Part shown: positions 26,190 through 33,430 of the stretch, piece by piece
Position numbering within the stretch: position 1 is the stretch's first letter
Layout: every line of letters begins with the position of its first letter
Position numbers and translations under genes: made by a program
NCBI GenBank assembly: GCA_021846365.1
Contig: JAJZXC010000005.1
Span: 1-33,430, forward strand
Source of the DNA: Bacillota bacterium
GTDB lineage: Bacteria; Bacillota; Sulfobacillia; Sulfobacillales; Sulfobacillaceae
DNA: 33,430 nt
Direction of reading: 5' to 3'
The notes under the pieces: model-generated
The model's input: only the letters and a program-made list of their open reading frames with translations
Told to the model about the DNA's origin: nothing
Databases searched by the model: none

Positions 26190-26217
26190 ACCCGTTCCTC
26201 CCTATCGGCGCCCAGCC

Positions 26218-26859
26218 CTATTGTCCGTCATCGGACGTTGCTGGCGCGTCTTCCTCCTGCCCTGCGCCGGATGACACTTTCACCAACGCAGCGCGCAACA
26301 CGCGGTCTCGCCAGCGAAACCCCTTTTGAACCTCTTCGGCTACTATGCCTTCCGGCCAGGTACTTTCCACCTGCTGCACCGCCTCGTGAAGCGATGGATT
26401 GAAGGGATTGCCTACGGTAGCGATGGACTGGACGCCCAGTCTCGCCAACGCCTCGTTGAATCCGTTCAAGGTCATTTCCACGCCGACCCGCCACGCCTTG
26501 GCCTCTCCCTCGGTCGGCATGAATTTTACCGCTCGCTCTAAGTTATCGTACACGGGCAGCAAGTCGTGCAATATTCGGTTAATAATTTGCGTTTCGCTTT
26601 CCAACCTGTCCCGTTCTACCCGGCGGCGAAAATTTTCGAAGTCCGCTTGCAAGCGAACCAACTGTTCGTATCTGTTTTCAGCCATACCTTGCCAGTCGAC
26701 CTCGGGTTCAGCTTCGCCTTCCTCAGCTTCGACATCGGCCGCTTCGTCCCCGCCATCCGCATTCACCGCCTGCGGCTGACTATCCTGGTTGGCTCCCACC
26801 GTCGCGTCCTTCTTGGCTTCCGGATTTTCGTGCTCGGCTGCTGTGTCTTGTTCCCTCAT
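26218..26859 (-). CDS. grpE: Nucleotide exchange factor GrpE
   Basis: Releases ADP from DnaK. The 213-residue protein begins with about 50 acidic, low-complexity residues. It continues with the long coiled-coil (ENRYEQLVRLQADFENFRRRVERDR) and the four-helix/beta wing (HDLLPVYDNLERA, GVEMTLNGFNEALARLGV, FNPSLHEAVQ, VQKGFRWRDRVLRAALVKV). It ends in another acidic tail. It lies 32 bases after hrcA and probably shares the CIRCE-controlled promoter. Its partner DnaK is not in this operon. Confidence 0.95.
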   Translation of the reverse strand: MREQDTAAEHENPEAKKDATVGANQDSQPQAVNADGGDEAADVEAEEGEAEPEVDWQGMAENRYEQLVRLQADFENFRRRVERDRLESETQIINRILHDLLPVYDNLERAVKFMPTEGEAKAWRVGVEMTLNGFNEALARLGVQSIATVGNPFNPSLHEAVQQVESTWPEGIVAEEVQKGFRWRDRVLRAALVKVSSGAGQEEDAPATSDDGQ

Positions 26860-26891
26860 CGTCTATTTCGTGCCCCCCTGACAATGCTTCC

Positions 26892-27905
26892 CTATGCCCA
26901 TTCTAACGCCCTCGAGAGCTCTTCCGAAACGGCTTCCAACACGGCCATCACGCGACCGTACTGCATGCGCCGCGGCCCCAACACCAACAGTCTGCCCACG
27001 ACCTGGCCCCCGGCCCGGTAGGCGGCCGTCACCACGCTACAGTCCTGAATGTCGTCAGCCGGTACTTCTGTGCCAATCAGCACCTCGACCTGCCCTGACT
27101 CGCGCGTACTCAAAAGCCGGTCTATCTCCGACTCCGTTTCCAAAAATCCCAACACCCGTTTCAAACGTTCGACGTCACGGAATTCTGGATAGTTTAGCAT
27201 GCTGCGCGTACCCGAAAGCGCCACCCGCTCCTCGTCCTCACCGGCACCGGCTAATCGCTGAATGACTTCCCGCCAAAACCCCTGGTAGCGCCACAGATCC
27301 CTGCGCAGTCGCTTCATCATCTCGCCTTCCAGGTCCCTAAGCGGCACCCCTTCCAGACTGCGGCTAATCTCGGCCGCCATCGCCGCCAGATCCGAACCGA
27401 TGAGTTCCGGCGGCACGCCAACGGTGCGACTTTCGACGTAGCCCGCATCTGTCTGCACCACGAGGACGGCCAGTGTCGGCGCCAAGATAACCACGCTCAG
27501 ATCAGCCAGGTGCGCGTCTTCTCCCCGCGGTGCCAACACCACCGTCGGATAGGCGGTAATGTCGGAAACCAAACGAGCGGTTTGGTGAATCAGCCAGGCG
27601 ATTTCGTGCGCCTTTGCCCGGTAACTGGCCCGAATCCATTCAATCAGCGAGTGATCCAAACCTGGCCGGGATAACAGTTGGTCCACGTAATACCGGTAAC
27701 CCTTGTCGGATGGAACCCGGCCCGAGGACGTGTGCGGGTGCTCCAGATAACCCTGTTCTTCGAGATCGGCCATCTCGTTGCGGATGGTGGCAGGGCTGAC
27801 ACCCAACTGATACTTTCGGGAGAGGGTGCGCGAACCCACCGGCTCTCCCAGATTGACGTAATCCTCAATCAAGAGTTCCAGGATGCGCCGCTTGCGTCCA
27901 TCCAC
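26892..27905 (-). CDS. hrcA: Heat-inducible transcription repressor HrcA
   Basis: Represses class I heat-shock genes by binding CIRCE; activity depends on GroEL in Bacillus. The 337-residue protein starts with a winged-helix domain (RKRRILELLIEDYVNLGEPVGSRTLSRKY, then SPATIRNEMADLEEQGYLEHPHTSSGRVPSDKGYRYYVD). A GAF-like dimer domain follows (TAYPTVVLAP..., LSVVILAPTLAVLVVQTDAG). GTG at 27905 has GAGGTGAT upstream. A CIRCE site lies 18 bases upstream of the start, so the gene is very likely autoregulated together with grpE and dnaJ. Confidence 0.96.
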   Translation of the reverse strand: MDGRKRRILELLIEDYVNLGEPVGSRTLSRKYQLGVSPATIRNEMADLEEQGYLEHPHTSSGRVPSDKGYRYYVDQLLSRPGLDHSLIEWIRASYRAKAHEIAWLIHQTARLVSDITAYPTVVLAPRGEDAHLADLSVVILAPTLAVLVVQTDAGYVESRTVGVPPELIGSDLAAMAAEISRSLEGVPLRDLEGEMMKRLRRDLWRYQGFWREVIQRLAGAGEDEERVALSGTRSMLNYPEFRDVERLKRVLGFLETESEIDRLLSTRESGQVEVLIGTEVPADDIQDCSVVTAAYRAGGQVVGRLLVLGPRRMQYGRVMAVLEAVSEELSRALEWA

Positions 27906-27922
27906 CGTCGATCACCTCACAA

Positions 27923-27949
27923 TTAGCACTCGAGATACACGACTGCTAA
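27923..27949 (-). promoter_or_regulatory. CIRCE operator (HrcA binding site)
   Basis: TTAGCACTC, nine bases, then GACTGCTAA on the plus strand. This matches the CIRCE consensus TTAGCACTC-N9-GAGTGCTAA with a single mismatch in the second arm. It sits between the hrcA promoter and the hrcA start, the standard position. Confidence 0.93.
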
Positions 27950-27962
27950 TGCTAACGCATTG

Positions 27963-27992
27963 AGGGTAGCATCCTCCTCTAGCGGCTGTCAA
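27963..27992 (-). promoter_or_regulatory. Probable sigma-A promoter of the hrcA operon
   Basis: On the minus strand TTGACA (27987-27992) is a perfect -35. TACCCT (27963-27968) follows after 18 bases as a poor -10 (3/6). The predicted start lies just upstream of CIRCE, the arrangement expected for HrcA repression. The -35 is immediately after the hemW stop. Confidence 0.6.
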
Positions 27993-27999
27993 GAGCGGG

Positions 28000-29244
28000 T
28001 CAGCCCTCCTTGCTAGCCACCACCAACTCTACCGGGGCATCGACTAGCCTTCCCATCACCCGATTTGCCAGGTCCAGGCCTCGCGCCGTCAAGGCAATAC
28101 GCTCGGCATCCCAGGTGATCAATCCGTCACGGCGGAGTTCCTCCCACACGTGATGGAAAACGGACAGCGGGTCGACTCCAAAGCGCCGTCCAAAGCGCCT
28201 GCGGGTAAACCCGCTAACCTGTCGCAGGCCCAACCAGCAGTATTCGCGCATCAGTGCCGGAGGGCCTAGATCTTCGCTCTCCGCCACCGGGTCCCGGTCT
28301 GCATGTACCCGGCTAAGGTAACTCGGCAGTGATCGGGCGTTCCACCAGCGGCGCCGACCGTCAAACGAATGCGCCGCCATCCCCAGCCCCACATAGGGGT
28401 TTAGCGTCCAGTACAGCTGGTTCATCCGTCCTTGGCAGTTGGGGCGCGCGTAGCTGGAGATTTCGTACCGGGTCATACCCGCTTCAGTTAGCCGCTGGTT
28501 GGCCCAGTCGGCCATGTCCGCCGTCTCATCCGGGTCGGGAGTCGCCAGTTGGTGTCGCCGAATCTTTTGATACACTTGAGTGCCCGGCTCCAGTTGCAAC
28601 TGGTAGAGGGACAAATGGTCAGGATCAAGGCGCACCATTTGCTCCACCGTCTCCTGCCACTGCCGCCCGGTCTGCCCAGGCCATCCGTAGATGGCGTCCA
28701 AACTGATGGCCGAAAAGCCCGCCTGCTTGGCTGCGGCCATCGTCTGCAGGACAATATCGACGCCATGGCCGCGGTTCATCTCCCGCAGTAAATCGTCTTG
28801 CAGGGCTTGCACGCCGATCGAGAGTCTGGTCACGCCCGCCTGCCTAAATCCGGCCAGGGTGTCTCCATTCACCGTGTCCGGGTTGGCCTCCAACGTCACT
28901 TCGGCGCCTAGGCTGCCCGTGCGCTGTTCAATCGCCCCCAGCAATCGTTCAACCGCTTCCGGTCTTAACAACGAGGGCGTGCCGCCCCCCAGATAAACCG
29001 CCAAGGGAGGGTGAGGGGGAATATCCTCGCTCCACCACTCGCCAATCAACGCATTCACATAGGTGGTGGTAACTTCCTGGTCACGGACCAGCACGGTGGG
29101 GAAGTCACAATACGTGCAGCGCACGGGACAAAAGGGAATATGAATGTAGACACCCCAAGCCTCAAGGGCCGGTTCACGCCACGGATGGGCCCCCAGCGCT
29201 CTGCGGGCGGGACTTTCATCTTCAGACGGCATCAGATCATTCAC
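28000..29244 (-). CDS. hemW: HemW-type radical SAM haem chaperone
   Basis: Radical SAM protein of the HemN/HemW family; HemW members deliver haem and lack coproporphyrinogen oxidase activity. The 414-residue protein has the cluster motif Cys39-x3-Cys43-x2-Cys46 in YIHIPFCPVRCTYCDF, followed by YLGGGTPSLL, LEANPDTVN and RLSIGVQALQDDLL. SLDAIYGWPGQT and YEISSYARPNCQ are also typical. The position between lepA and hrcA is the conserved HemW location. GTG 29244 is the first start, but its Shine-Dalgarno spacing is poor; ATG 29232, eight bases after GGCGGTGA, may be the real one. Confidence 0.92.
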   Translation of the reverse strand: MNDLMPSEDESPARRALGAHPWREPALEAWGVYIHIPFCPVRCTYCDFPTVLVRDQEVTTTYVNALIGEWWSEDIPPHPPLAVYLGGGTPSLLRPEAVERLLGAIEQRTGSLGAEVTLEANPDTVNGDTLAGFRQAGVTRLSIGVQALQDDLLREMNRGHGVDIVLQTMAAAKQAGFSAISLDAIYGWPGQTGRQWQETVEQMVRLDPDHLSLYQLQLEPGTQVYQKIRRHQLATPDPDETADMADWANQRLTEAGMTRYEISSYARPNCQGRMNQLYWTLNPYVGLGMAAHSFDGRRRWWNARSLPSYLSRVHADRDPVAESEDLGPPALMREYCWLGLRQVSGFTRRRFGRRFGVDPLSVFHHVWEELRRDGLITWDAERIALTARGLDLANRVMGRLVDAPVELVVASKEG

Positions 29245-29312
29245 CGCCTTTCAACCAGTCCGGCCAGCCCAGGGGCTGTCCCCCCAGGGTTAACCGAGGC
29301 CGCCGAGCTTGC

Positions 29313-31112
29313 CTAAGATTCGTCTTCCGCCCTCAAAATGGCCATAAAAGCTTCTTGGGGGATCTCGACGTTTCCCACCGATTTCATCCGCCGCTTGCCC
29401 TCCTTTTGCTTTTCCAGCAGCTTACGCTTTCGCGTAATATCCCCGCCGTAACATTTGGCTAGTACGTCCTTGCGCAGAGCACGAACCGTTTCCCGCGCAA
29501 TCACTTTGCTTCCAATGGCCGCTTGAATGGGCACTTCAAAGAGCTGACGAGGTATCAACTCGCGAAGTTTGGCCACTAACGACTTGCCTTTGGGGTACGC
29601 TCGCTGACGATGTACGATGGCGGACAGCGCGTCGACGGCCTCTCCATTCAGCAGAATATCCATTTTGACCAGGTCGGCGGGTTCCATCCCCGCCGGCTGA
29701 TAATCCAACGAGGCATAACCGTGGGTCCGACTCTTCAACTGATCAAAAAAATCAAACATAATTTCCCCCAATGGAAGCCGATAGGTGAGCATGGCGCGTT
29801 GGGGGTCGAGATAGGTGAGCGCATGATATTCACCGCGGCGCTCCTGAGAGAGTTCCATCACGGCTCCGATATATTCCGCCGGGGTGATGATGCTGACATC
29901 CACCACCGGCTCCAAGATCTCACTGATCTCCCCCGCCGGCGGCATCATTGAGGGGTTGTCTACCCGCACCGTCTGACCGTTGGCAAGGTTAACTTGGTAG
30001 ACCACGTTGGGCGCGGTAGTAATCAGGACGAGGCCGTACTCGCGCTCCAGGCGTTCTTGGACGATCTCAAGATGTAAGAGCCCCAAAAATCCTGCCCGGA
30101 AACCAAACCCTAAGGCCAGGGAGGTTTCCGGCTCAAAGGTCAGCGCGGCGTCGTTGAGCTTAAGTTTTTCTAAAGCCTCTCGCAATCGCGCATAATCCCC
30201 CGATTCAACCGGATACAGGCCGGAAAAAACCATGGGCTGGGCAGGTCGGTATCCCGGCAGGGGTTCCCGTGCCCTAGGCTGGGCCAGCGTGACCGTATCG
30301 CCCACCCGCGTGTCCTGCACGCTCTTGATCTGCGCCGCCAAATACCCCACTTCTCCGCAGCTGAGATCGTCCACCGGGGCCAACTCGGGCCGAAAGACTC
30401 CGACCTCGATCACCTCAAACTCCTTTTCGGTGGCCATAAACCGAATGCGATCGCCAACCGCTACCCGTCCGTCAACCACTCGTACAAACACCAACACGCC
30501 TTTGTAACTATCGAAACGCGAATCAAAAATCAGCGCCCGCAAGGGATTGTCCAGGTTACCCGCCGGGGGCGGAATCCTGTTCACGATGGCGACCAGCACA
30601 TCGTCGATGCCAATGCCCTGCTTGGCCGAGACCGCCAGTGCCTCGGTGCCGTCAATCCCGATTTCAACCAGATCTTCGCGCACGCGGTCGGCGTCCGCGC
30701 TTGGCAGGTCGATCTTGTTGATGACAGGTACCACGGTCAGATCGTGTTCCAGCGCCAGGTACAGGTTGGCCAAGGTCTGGGCTTCGATCCCCTGCGAGGC
30801 GTCAATCACCAGCAGCGCCCCCTCACAGGCGGCTAACGCGCGTGACACCTCGTAGGTGAAGTCCACGTGGCCCGGGGTGTCGATCAAGTTGAGTTTGTAG
30901 GTCTGACCCGAGTGCTCCCAGTTCAGGCATACCGCCTGGGCTTTGATCGTGATACCCCGCTCGCGCTCCAGCTCCATGGAGTCCAACAATTGGGGGGCCA
31001 TGTTACGCGCTGCCACCGCACCTGTACGTTCCAAAATGCGGTCAGCCAAAGTCGATTTGCCGTGGTCAATGTGAGCAATGATGCAAAAATTTCGGATGTG
31101 CGCTGAATCCAC
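29313..31112 (-). CDS. lepA: Elongation factor 4 (LepA)
   Basis: Ribosome-bound translational GTPase, also called EF4, that affects initiation and 30S biogenesis under stress. The 599-residue protein has G1 AHIDHGKST (13-21), the switch [15 protein letters not shown]3 DTPGH and G4 NKID. The EF-G-like domains and the LepA-specific C-terminus follow ([30 protein letters not shown], then [25 protein letters not shown]). GTG at 31112 has GGAGG eight bases upstream. Confidence 0.97.
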   Translation of the reverse strand: MDSAHIRNFCIIAHIDHGKSTLADRILERTGAVAARNMAPQLLDSMELERERGITIKAQAVCLNWEHSGQTYKLNLIDTPGHVDFTYEVSRALAACEGALLVIDASQGIEAQTLANLYLALEHDLTVVPVINKIDLPSADADRVREDLVEIGIDGTEALAVSAKQGIGIDDVLVAIVNRIPPPAGNLDNPLRALIFDSRFDSYKGVLVFVRVVDGRVAVGDRIRFMATEKEFEVIEVGVFRPELAPVDDLSCGEVGYLAAQIKSVQDTRVGDTVTLAQPRAREPLPGYRPAQPMVFSGLYPVESGDYARLREALEKLKLNDAALTFEPETSLALGFGFRAGFLGLLHLEIVQERLEREYGLVLITTAPNVVYQVNLANGQTVRVDNPSMMPPAGEISEILEPVVDVSIITPAEYIGAVMELSQERRGEYHALTYLDPQRAMLTYRLPLGEIMFDFFDQLKSRTHGYASLDYQPAGMEPADLVKMDILLNGEAVDALSAIVHRQRAYPKGKSLVAKLRELIPRQLFEVPIQAAIGSKVIARETVRALRKDVLAKCYGGDITRKRKLLEKQKEGKRRMKSVGNVEIPQEAFMAILRAEDES

Positions 31113-31145
31113 AAGCGGCCTCCTTCGGTCTCGGTCCCCTCCTCG

Positions 31146-31418
31146 CTATGGTAGCAACTCACCGGCCGCTTGAAAAGCCAGCGCCCGCGGTTTTCTCGGA
31201 TTATGGACCTTGGCGTGAATACCTTGTTCCCCGCAACAGACGGGTACTGTGAGGGGGCTCCACAAGATTCGCCAGACCGGCCGCCCCCGGTGCTCGACCC
31301 GATAGACCGCCGCCTCTGGGGCAGCAGAATTAAGCGCAGCTTCACCGTCGCGAAAGAAGACACGCCATTCATCATCAATCAATCGGAGGGCATAGGGCGA
31401 ATCGAAGGTCTGAGGCAA
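31146..31418 (-). CDS. Unrecognised 90-aa protein between rpsT and lepA
   Basis: Frame from TTG at 31418 to TAG. An in-frame stop lies five codons before the TTG, so no other standard start exists. The composition looks coding: PYALRLIDDEWRVFFRDGE, then AAVYRVEHRGRPVWRILWSPL and a Cys-Cys pair in VPVCCGEQG. A beta-rich small domain is plausible. I do not recognise it. The opposite strand is also open here but reads less like protein. The Shine-Dalgarno is weak. It lies 33 bases before lepA and could share its transcript. Confidence 0.45.
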   Translation of the reverse strand: MPQTFDSPYALRLIDDEWRVFFRDGEAALNSAAPEAAVYRVEHRGRPVWRILWSPLTVPVCCGEQGIHAKVHNPRKPRALAFQAAGELLP

Positions 31419-31484
31419 CCGAAGAACTCTTCAGCAAATAACGGCGTCATTGGTCAATTGAATTTTGGGTCAGAAACGGCGGGA

Positions 31485-31527
31485 GCTTTCATCCCCATCC
31501 AGCAGGAAGATAGACAGGGACGAAAGC
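31485..31527 (-). terminator. Possible rpsT terminator or 3' stem
   Basis: GCTTTCATCCC (31485-31495) and GGGACGAAAGC (31517-31527) pair over 11 bp with one G-U wobble and a 21-base loop, starting about 9 bases after the rpsT stop. No T-run follows on the minus strand, so it may instead stabilise the rpsT mRNA. Confidence 0.35.
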
Positions 31528-31535
31528 CTTGATGT

Positions 31536-31808
31536 CTAAACAGCCTGTCGGCGCTTACTCAGTTTTCGGGCTAGGCGCGCTTTGTGACGGTTGGCGTTAT
31601 TGCGGTGAATTACGCCTTTTTGCGCCGACCGGTCGAGTCTGGCGTACACCGTTCGCAAAGCCTGCTCGGCCGCAGTCAGATCCCCTTGGTTTAAGGCGTT
31701 CTCAAATCTCCGGATGGCGGTTCGAAACATGGTTTTCCGGATTCGGTTGCGGAGCGTACGCACCTTGGTCTGCCGGATGCGCTTCTTCGCTGACTTAATA
31801 TTGGCCAC
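31536..31808 (-). CDS. rpsT: 30S ribosomal protein S20
   Basis: Primary 16S rRNA-binding protein of the small subunit. The 90-residue protein starts (M)ANIKSAKKRIRQTKVRTLRN and carries the helical basic hairpin FENALNQGDLTAAEQALRTVYARLDRSAQKGVIHRNNANRHKARLARKL. An ATG two codons upstream (31814) abuts the GAGGAGGT, whereas the GTG at 31808 is six bases from it and gives the family N-terminus; GTG is the start. A promoter lies immediately upstream. Confidence 0.96.
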   Translation of the reverse strand: MANIKSAKKRIRQTKVRTLRNRIRKTMFRTAIRRFENALNQGDLTAAEQALRTVYARLDRSAQKGVIHRNNANRHKARLARKLSKRRQAV

Positions 31809-31827
31809 TCGCATACCTCCTCAACGG

Positions 31828-31856
31828 AGTATAGCAAATTGTTCAGGACTGGTAAA
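31828..31856 (-). promoter_or_regulatory. Sigma-A promoter of rpsT
   Basis: On the minus strand TTTACC (31851-31856), a 17-base spacer and TATACT (31828-31833) match the consensus 4/6 and 5/6. The predicted start is at about 31820, inside or at the edge of GAGGAGGT (31815-31822). The rpsT leader would then be only about a dozen bases long. Confidence 0.7.
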
Positions 31857-31922
31857 GCGTCCCTGTCGTGCAGCGGTGACCAGAGTCAGGGAGGAGCGGC
31901 GACCTTCAGGCTCACTGGACCC

Positions 31923-31952
31923 GGAATAATGCTCCAACATTTACCATATCCA
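31923..31952 (+). promoter_or_regulatory. Weak candidate sigma-E-type site before the SpoIIP-like gene
   Basis: GGAATAAT (31923-31930), a 14-base gap and CATATCCA (31945-31952) match the Bacillus sigma-E pattern only 5/8 and 4/8, with correct spacing. It is listed because spoIIP is a sigma-E gene in Bacillus. No good sigma-A promoter is seen in this 173-base divergent region on the plus strand. Confidence 0.2.
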
Positions 31953-31987
31953 TCGGTAAGTCGGAAACCAACGGCGGGAGGACAGAC

Positions 31988-33223
31988 GTGGCGAAGCAGC
32001 GACGGATACCGCGTATGATATGGCTGCCAGGAACGCGCCGACAGCGCCGGCGTCCCACTCGGGTTGCCGGAGACTCCGGCTCGCACCGGGACAAACTGGG
32101 TCGCGACCTCGGCGGCAAGCGACCGCCTAGGTCATACGGGGTGTTGGCAATGTACATCAGCACGTTGGCGGCAGTAGGAGGGATTTTGTGGGCTACCCCG
32201 CGACCTAAGCAGGGGGCCGTCCCCGTAACCGCGCCCGCGTATGCAAAGCAGAACGGCCCGGGTTTGGGACGTTGGCTGGCTTCCACCCGCGTCAGCTTGG
32301 CTTCGGCCGAAGCTTGGTTGCGCGCAGGGGTTCCCCTGTACCGCCTGGTGGTTCCCCAACCCGTCCCGGCTTCATGGTCCAGTTGGTTGGCAGCGGGAGT
32401 CACCGCCGCGGCAGGGACCCGAATTAATTCCCTGCAAAGTCTCCTTGGGCAAGAAATACCGGGACTCAAAGGGGCCCCGGCCCCGTCTCGTCCGCCGCGA
32501 CCACGGTCAGCCAAGCATCATCCTCGGGCTGCCACCATGGCGGAACTCCCCGGCGCTGGCCACCGGATTTGGGCAGTCTTAGGGCGAGCACCTGCGATAG
32601 GCATTTTTCAGACCCGGAGCACGGAATCGTTCTGGCCTGTGCTTGCTGCGGGTCGAGCCACCGCGACCACCACCGACTGGTCCAAGACCGTGGTAGCGGT
32701 GGGATGGACGCTGGCGCGCGATTTGCACCAGAAAGGGCTGATGGTCGTTCAGTCTCGAGTGAACAATATGACCGACGGCCTGCTGGCTAGCGACTATCAC
32801 GCATATCGAACCGCCGAGCAATTAAAGCGGCGCTATCGGACCCTGAAGGTATTACTTGACGTTAACCGGGCCACCGTCAACGTGCCCTCGGTTACGATCA
32901 ACGGCCAAGCAACGGCCCGAATTACCTTGATCGTGGGCACCAACACCGTGTTGCCAGACCCCACCTGGCGCCGGGATTATGCCTTTGCTCAAATCTTGAC
33001 TGCCGACCTGAGGCGGATCGCACCGGGGATCCTCGGCCGTCCGGCGATCATGCGGGTGCCATATCGCTATAACGAGGAAGTGATGCCCTTGGACTTGGTG
33101 GTGCAGATCGGCGGGCCCAACAACACTCTTAGCCAGGAGATGGCGGCGGCGGGAGACCTTGCCGCCGCTCTTAAGACGGTTCGGGATCAGGGATGGCTAA
33201 AGACCTCGCCTGCTCAGGCCTAG
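31988..33223 (+). CDS. SpoIIP-family protein with substituted catalytic residues
   Basis: SpoIIP is the mother-cell membrane amidase/endopeptidase that, with SpoIID, remodels septal peptidoglycan during engulfment. This 411-residue protein has a basic N-terminus, one membrane helix (about 50-69) and a C-terminal SpoIIP domain (about 200-398). In the domain SKTVVAVGWTLARDL, DYHAYRTAEQL, FAQILTADLRRIAPGILGRP, VPYRYNEEVMPLDLVVQIGG and NNTLSQEM all align with the family. The catalytic positions differ. The H-x-x-E-S motif reads R210-S-T-E213-S. The D-I-H-R-D motif reads D291-V-N293-R-A. The E-[IV]-G-G glutamate is Gln373. The frame is intact, so this looks like a non-enzymatic homologue. GTG at 31988 has GGGAGG at 6-base spacing. 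It diverges from rpsT. Confidence 0.85.
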   Translation: MAKQRRIPRMIWLPGTRRQRRRPTRVAGDSGSHRDKLGRDLGGKRPPRSYGVLAMYISTLAAVGGILWATPRPKQGAVPVTAPAYAKQNGPGLGRWLASTRVSLASAEAWLRAGVPLYRLVVPQPVPASWSSWLAAGVTAAAGTRINSLQSLLGQEIPGLKGAPAPSRPPRPRSAKHHPRAATMAELPGAGHRIWAVLGRAPAIGIFQTRSTESFWPVLAAGRATATTTDWSKTVVAVGWTLARDLHQKGLMVVQSRVNNMTDGLLASDYHAYRTAEQLKRRYRTLKVLLDVNRATVNVPSVTINGQATARITLIVGTNTVLPDPTWRRDYAFAQILTADLRRIAPGILGRPAIMRVPYRYNEEVMPLDLVVQIGGPNNTLSQEMAAAGDLAAALKTVRDQGWLKTSPAQA

Positions 33224-33283
33224 GCAACGTGCCCAAGATTTGGCAGACGCTTTGGCAACGAAAAGTTTGTCTCCACAAGGGAG

Positions 33284-33304
33284 CTGCTATAATGTGATTA
33301 ATCA
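33284..33304 (+). promoter_or_regulatory. Extended -10 promoter-like site with an adjacent palindrome
   Basis: TGCTATAAT (33285-33293) is a perfect -10 with the TG extension; the upstream TTGTCT at 33267-33272 is a weak, closely spaced -35. The palindrome TGATTAATCA (33295-33304) begins two bases after the -10, across the expected start site, where an operator would act. The remaining sequence to the window edge contains no gene I can support. Confidence 0.4.
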
Positions 33305-33430
33305 TATCTACGGATCTCTACTCAGAAACCCTACGGATTTCCGCATTCCCCAGCCCGTCTGGAATTCTTCGCTCTTCCCAGGCCGCAATGTAATCCCGTG
33401 ACGGTCTCCCGCCACATACTCCTCCGCAGG

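Noticed and set aside
31170-31532. A 120-codon plus-strand frame between rpsT and lepA.
   Set aside because: It lies antisense to the small minus-strand frame, is rich in Arg/Pro/Ser, and runs against the operon direction.
33308-33415. A 35-codon minus-strand frame from GTG at 33415 with GGAGG five bases upstream.
   Set aside because: All three minus-strand frames are similarly open here, the peptide resembles no family, and it lies at the window edge. The Shine-Dalgarno alone is not enough.

Overview
The window is GC-rich bacterial chromosome. It holds the housekeeping and sporulation neighbourhood typical of low-branching Firmicutes: rpsT, lepA-hemW-hrcA-grpE-dnaJ-prmA-rsmE, rpsU-yqeY, and yqfC-yqfD-phoH-yqfF-ybeY-dgkA-cdd-era-recO-glyQ-glyS-yqfL-dnaG-sigA. 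YqfC, YqfD and a SpoIIP-family protein point to an endospore-forming ancestry. High GC, many GTG/TTG starts and this order suggest a Sulfobacillus-like or related Clostridia-type lineage; that placement is inference.

Layout, left to right. 1-3014 (+): a 24-bp tandem repeat, an AT-richer unrecognised ORF, a 14-TM DHA2-type MFS exporter, folE, and a small YaaL/DUF2508-like gene whose tail overlaps asnB. 2983-20616 (-): one long run transcribed leftward from yqfC to sigA, then asnB. Many genes overlap by GTGA/ATGA/TTGA and are probably translationally coupled. It covers a sporulation pair (yqfCD), RNA and ribosome maturation (ybeY, era), c-di-AMP turnover (yqfF), lipid recycling (dgkA), recombination (recO), glycyl-tRNA synthesis, PPDK regulation and the primase-sigma macromolecular synthesis genes. 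20799-22339 (+): a two-gene module, an MqnC/MqnE-like radical SAM enzyme coupled to an unrecognised 214-aa protein, pointing against everything around it. 22547-31808 (-): a decayed yqeY, rpsU with a near-consensus sigma-A promoter, a tiny zinc-ribbon gene, and the hrcA heat-shock operon with a CIRCE operator but no dnaK. Then come hemW, lepA, a small unknown gene and rpsT. 31988-33223 (+): a SpoIIP-family protein divergent from rpsT. 33224-33430 holds no confident gene, only a promoter-like site.

The points most worth a second look are these. asnB can be read with its catalytic Cys2 only from a non-canonical ATC start behind a strong Shine-Dalgarno. The SpoIIP homologue has lost both catalytic histidines and a conserved glutamate, so it looks like a pseudo-amidase. 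yqeY is broken next to an inserted, opposite-strand radical SAM pair. dnaK is absent from between grpE and dnaJ. Three genes (rpsU, the zinc ribbon and the yqeY remnant) are only visible by reading short frames by hand.
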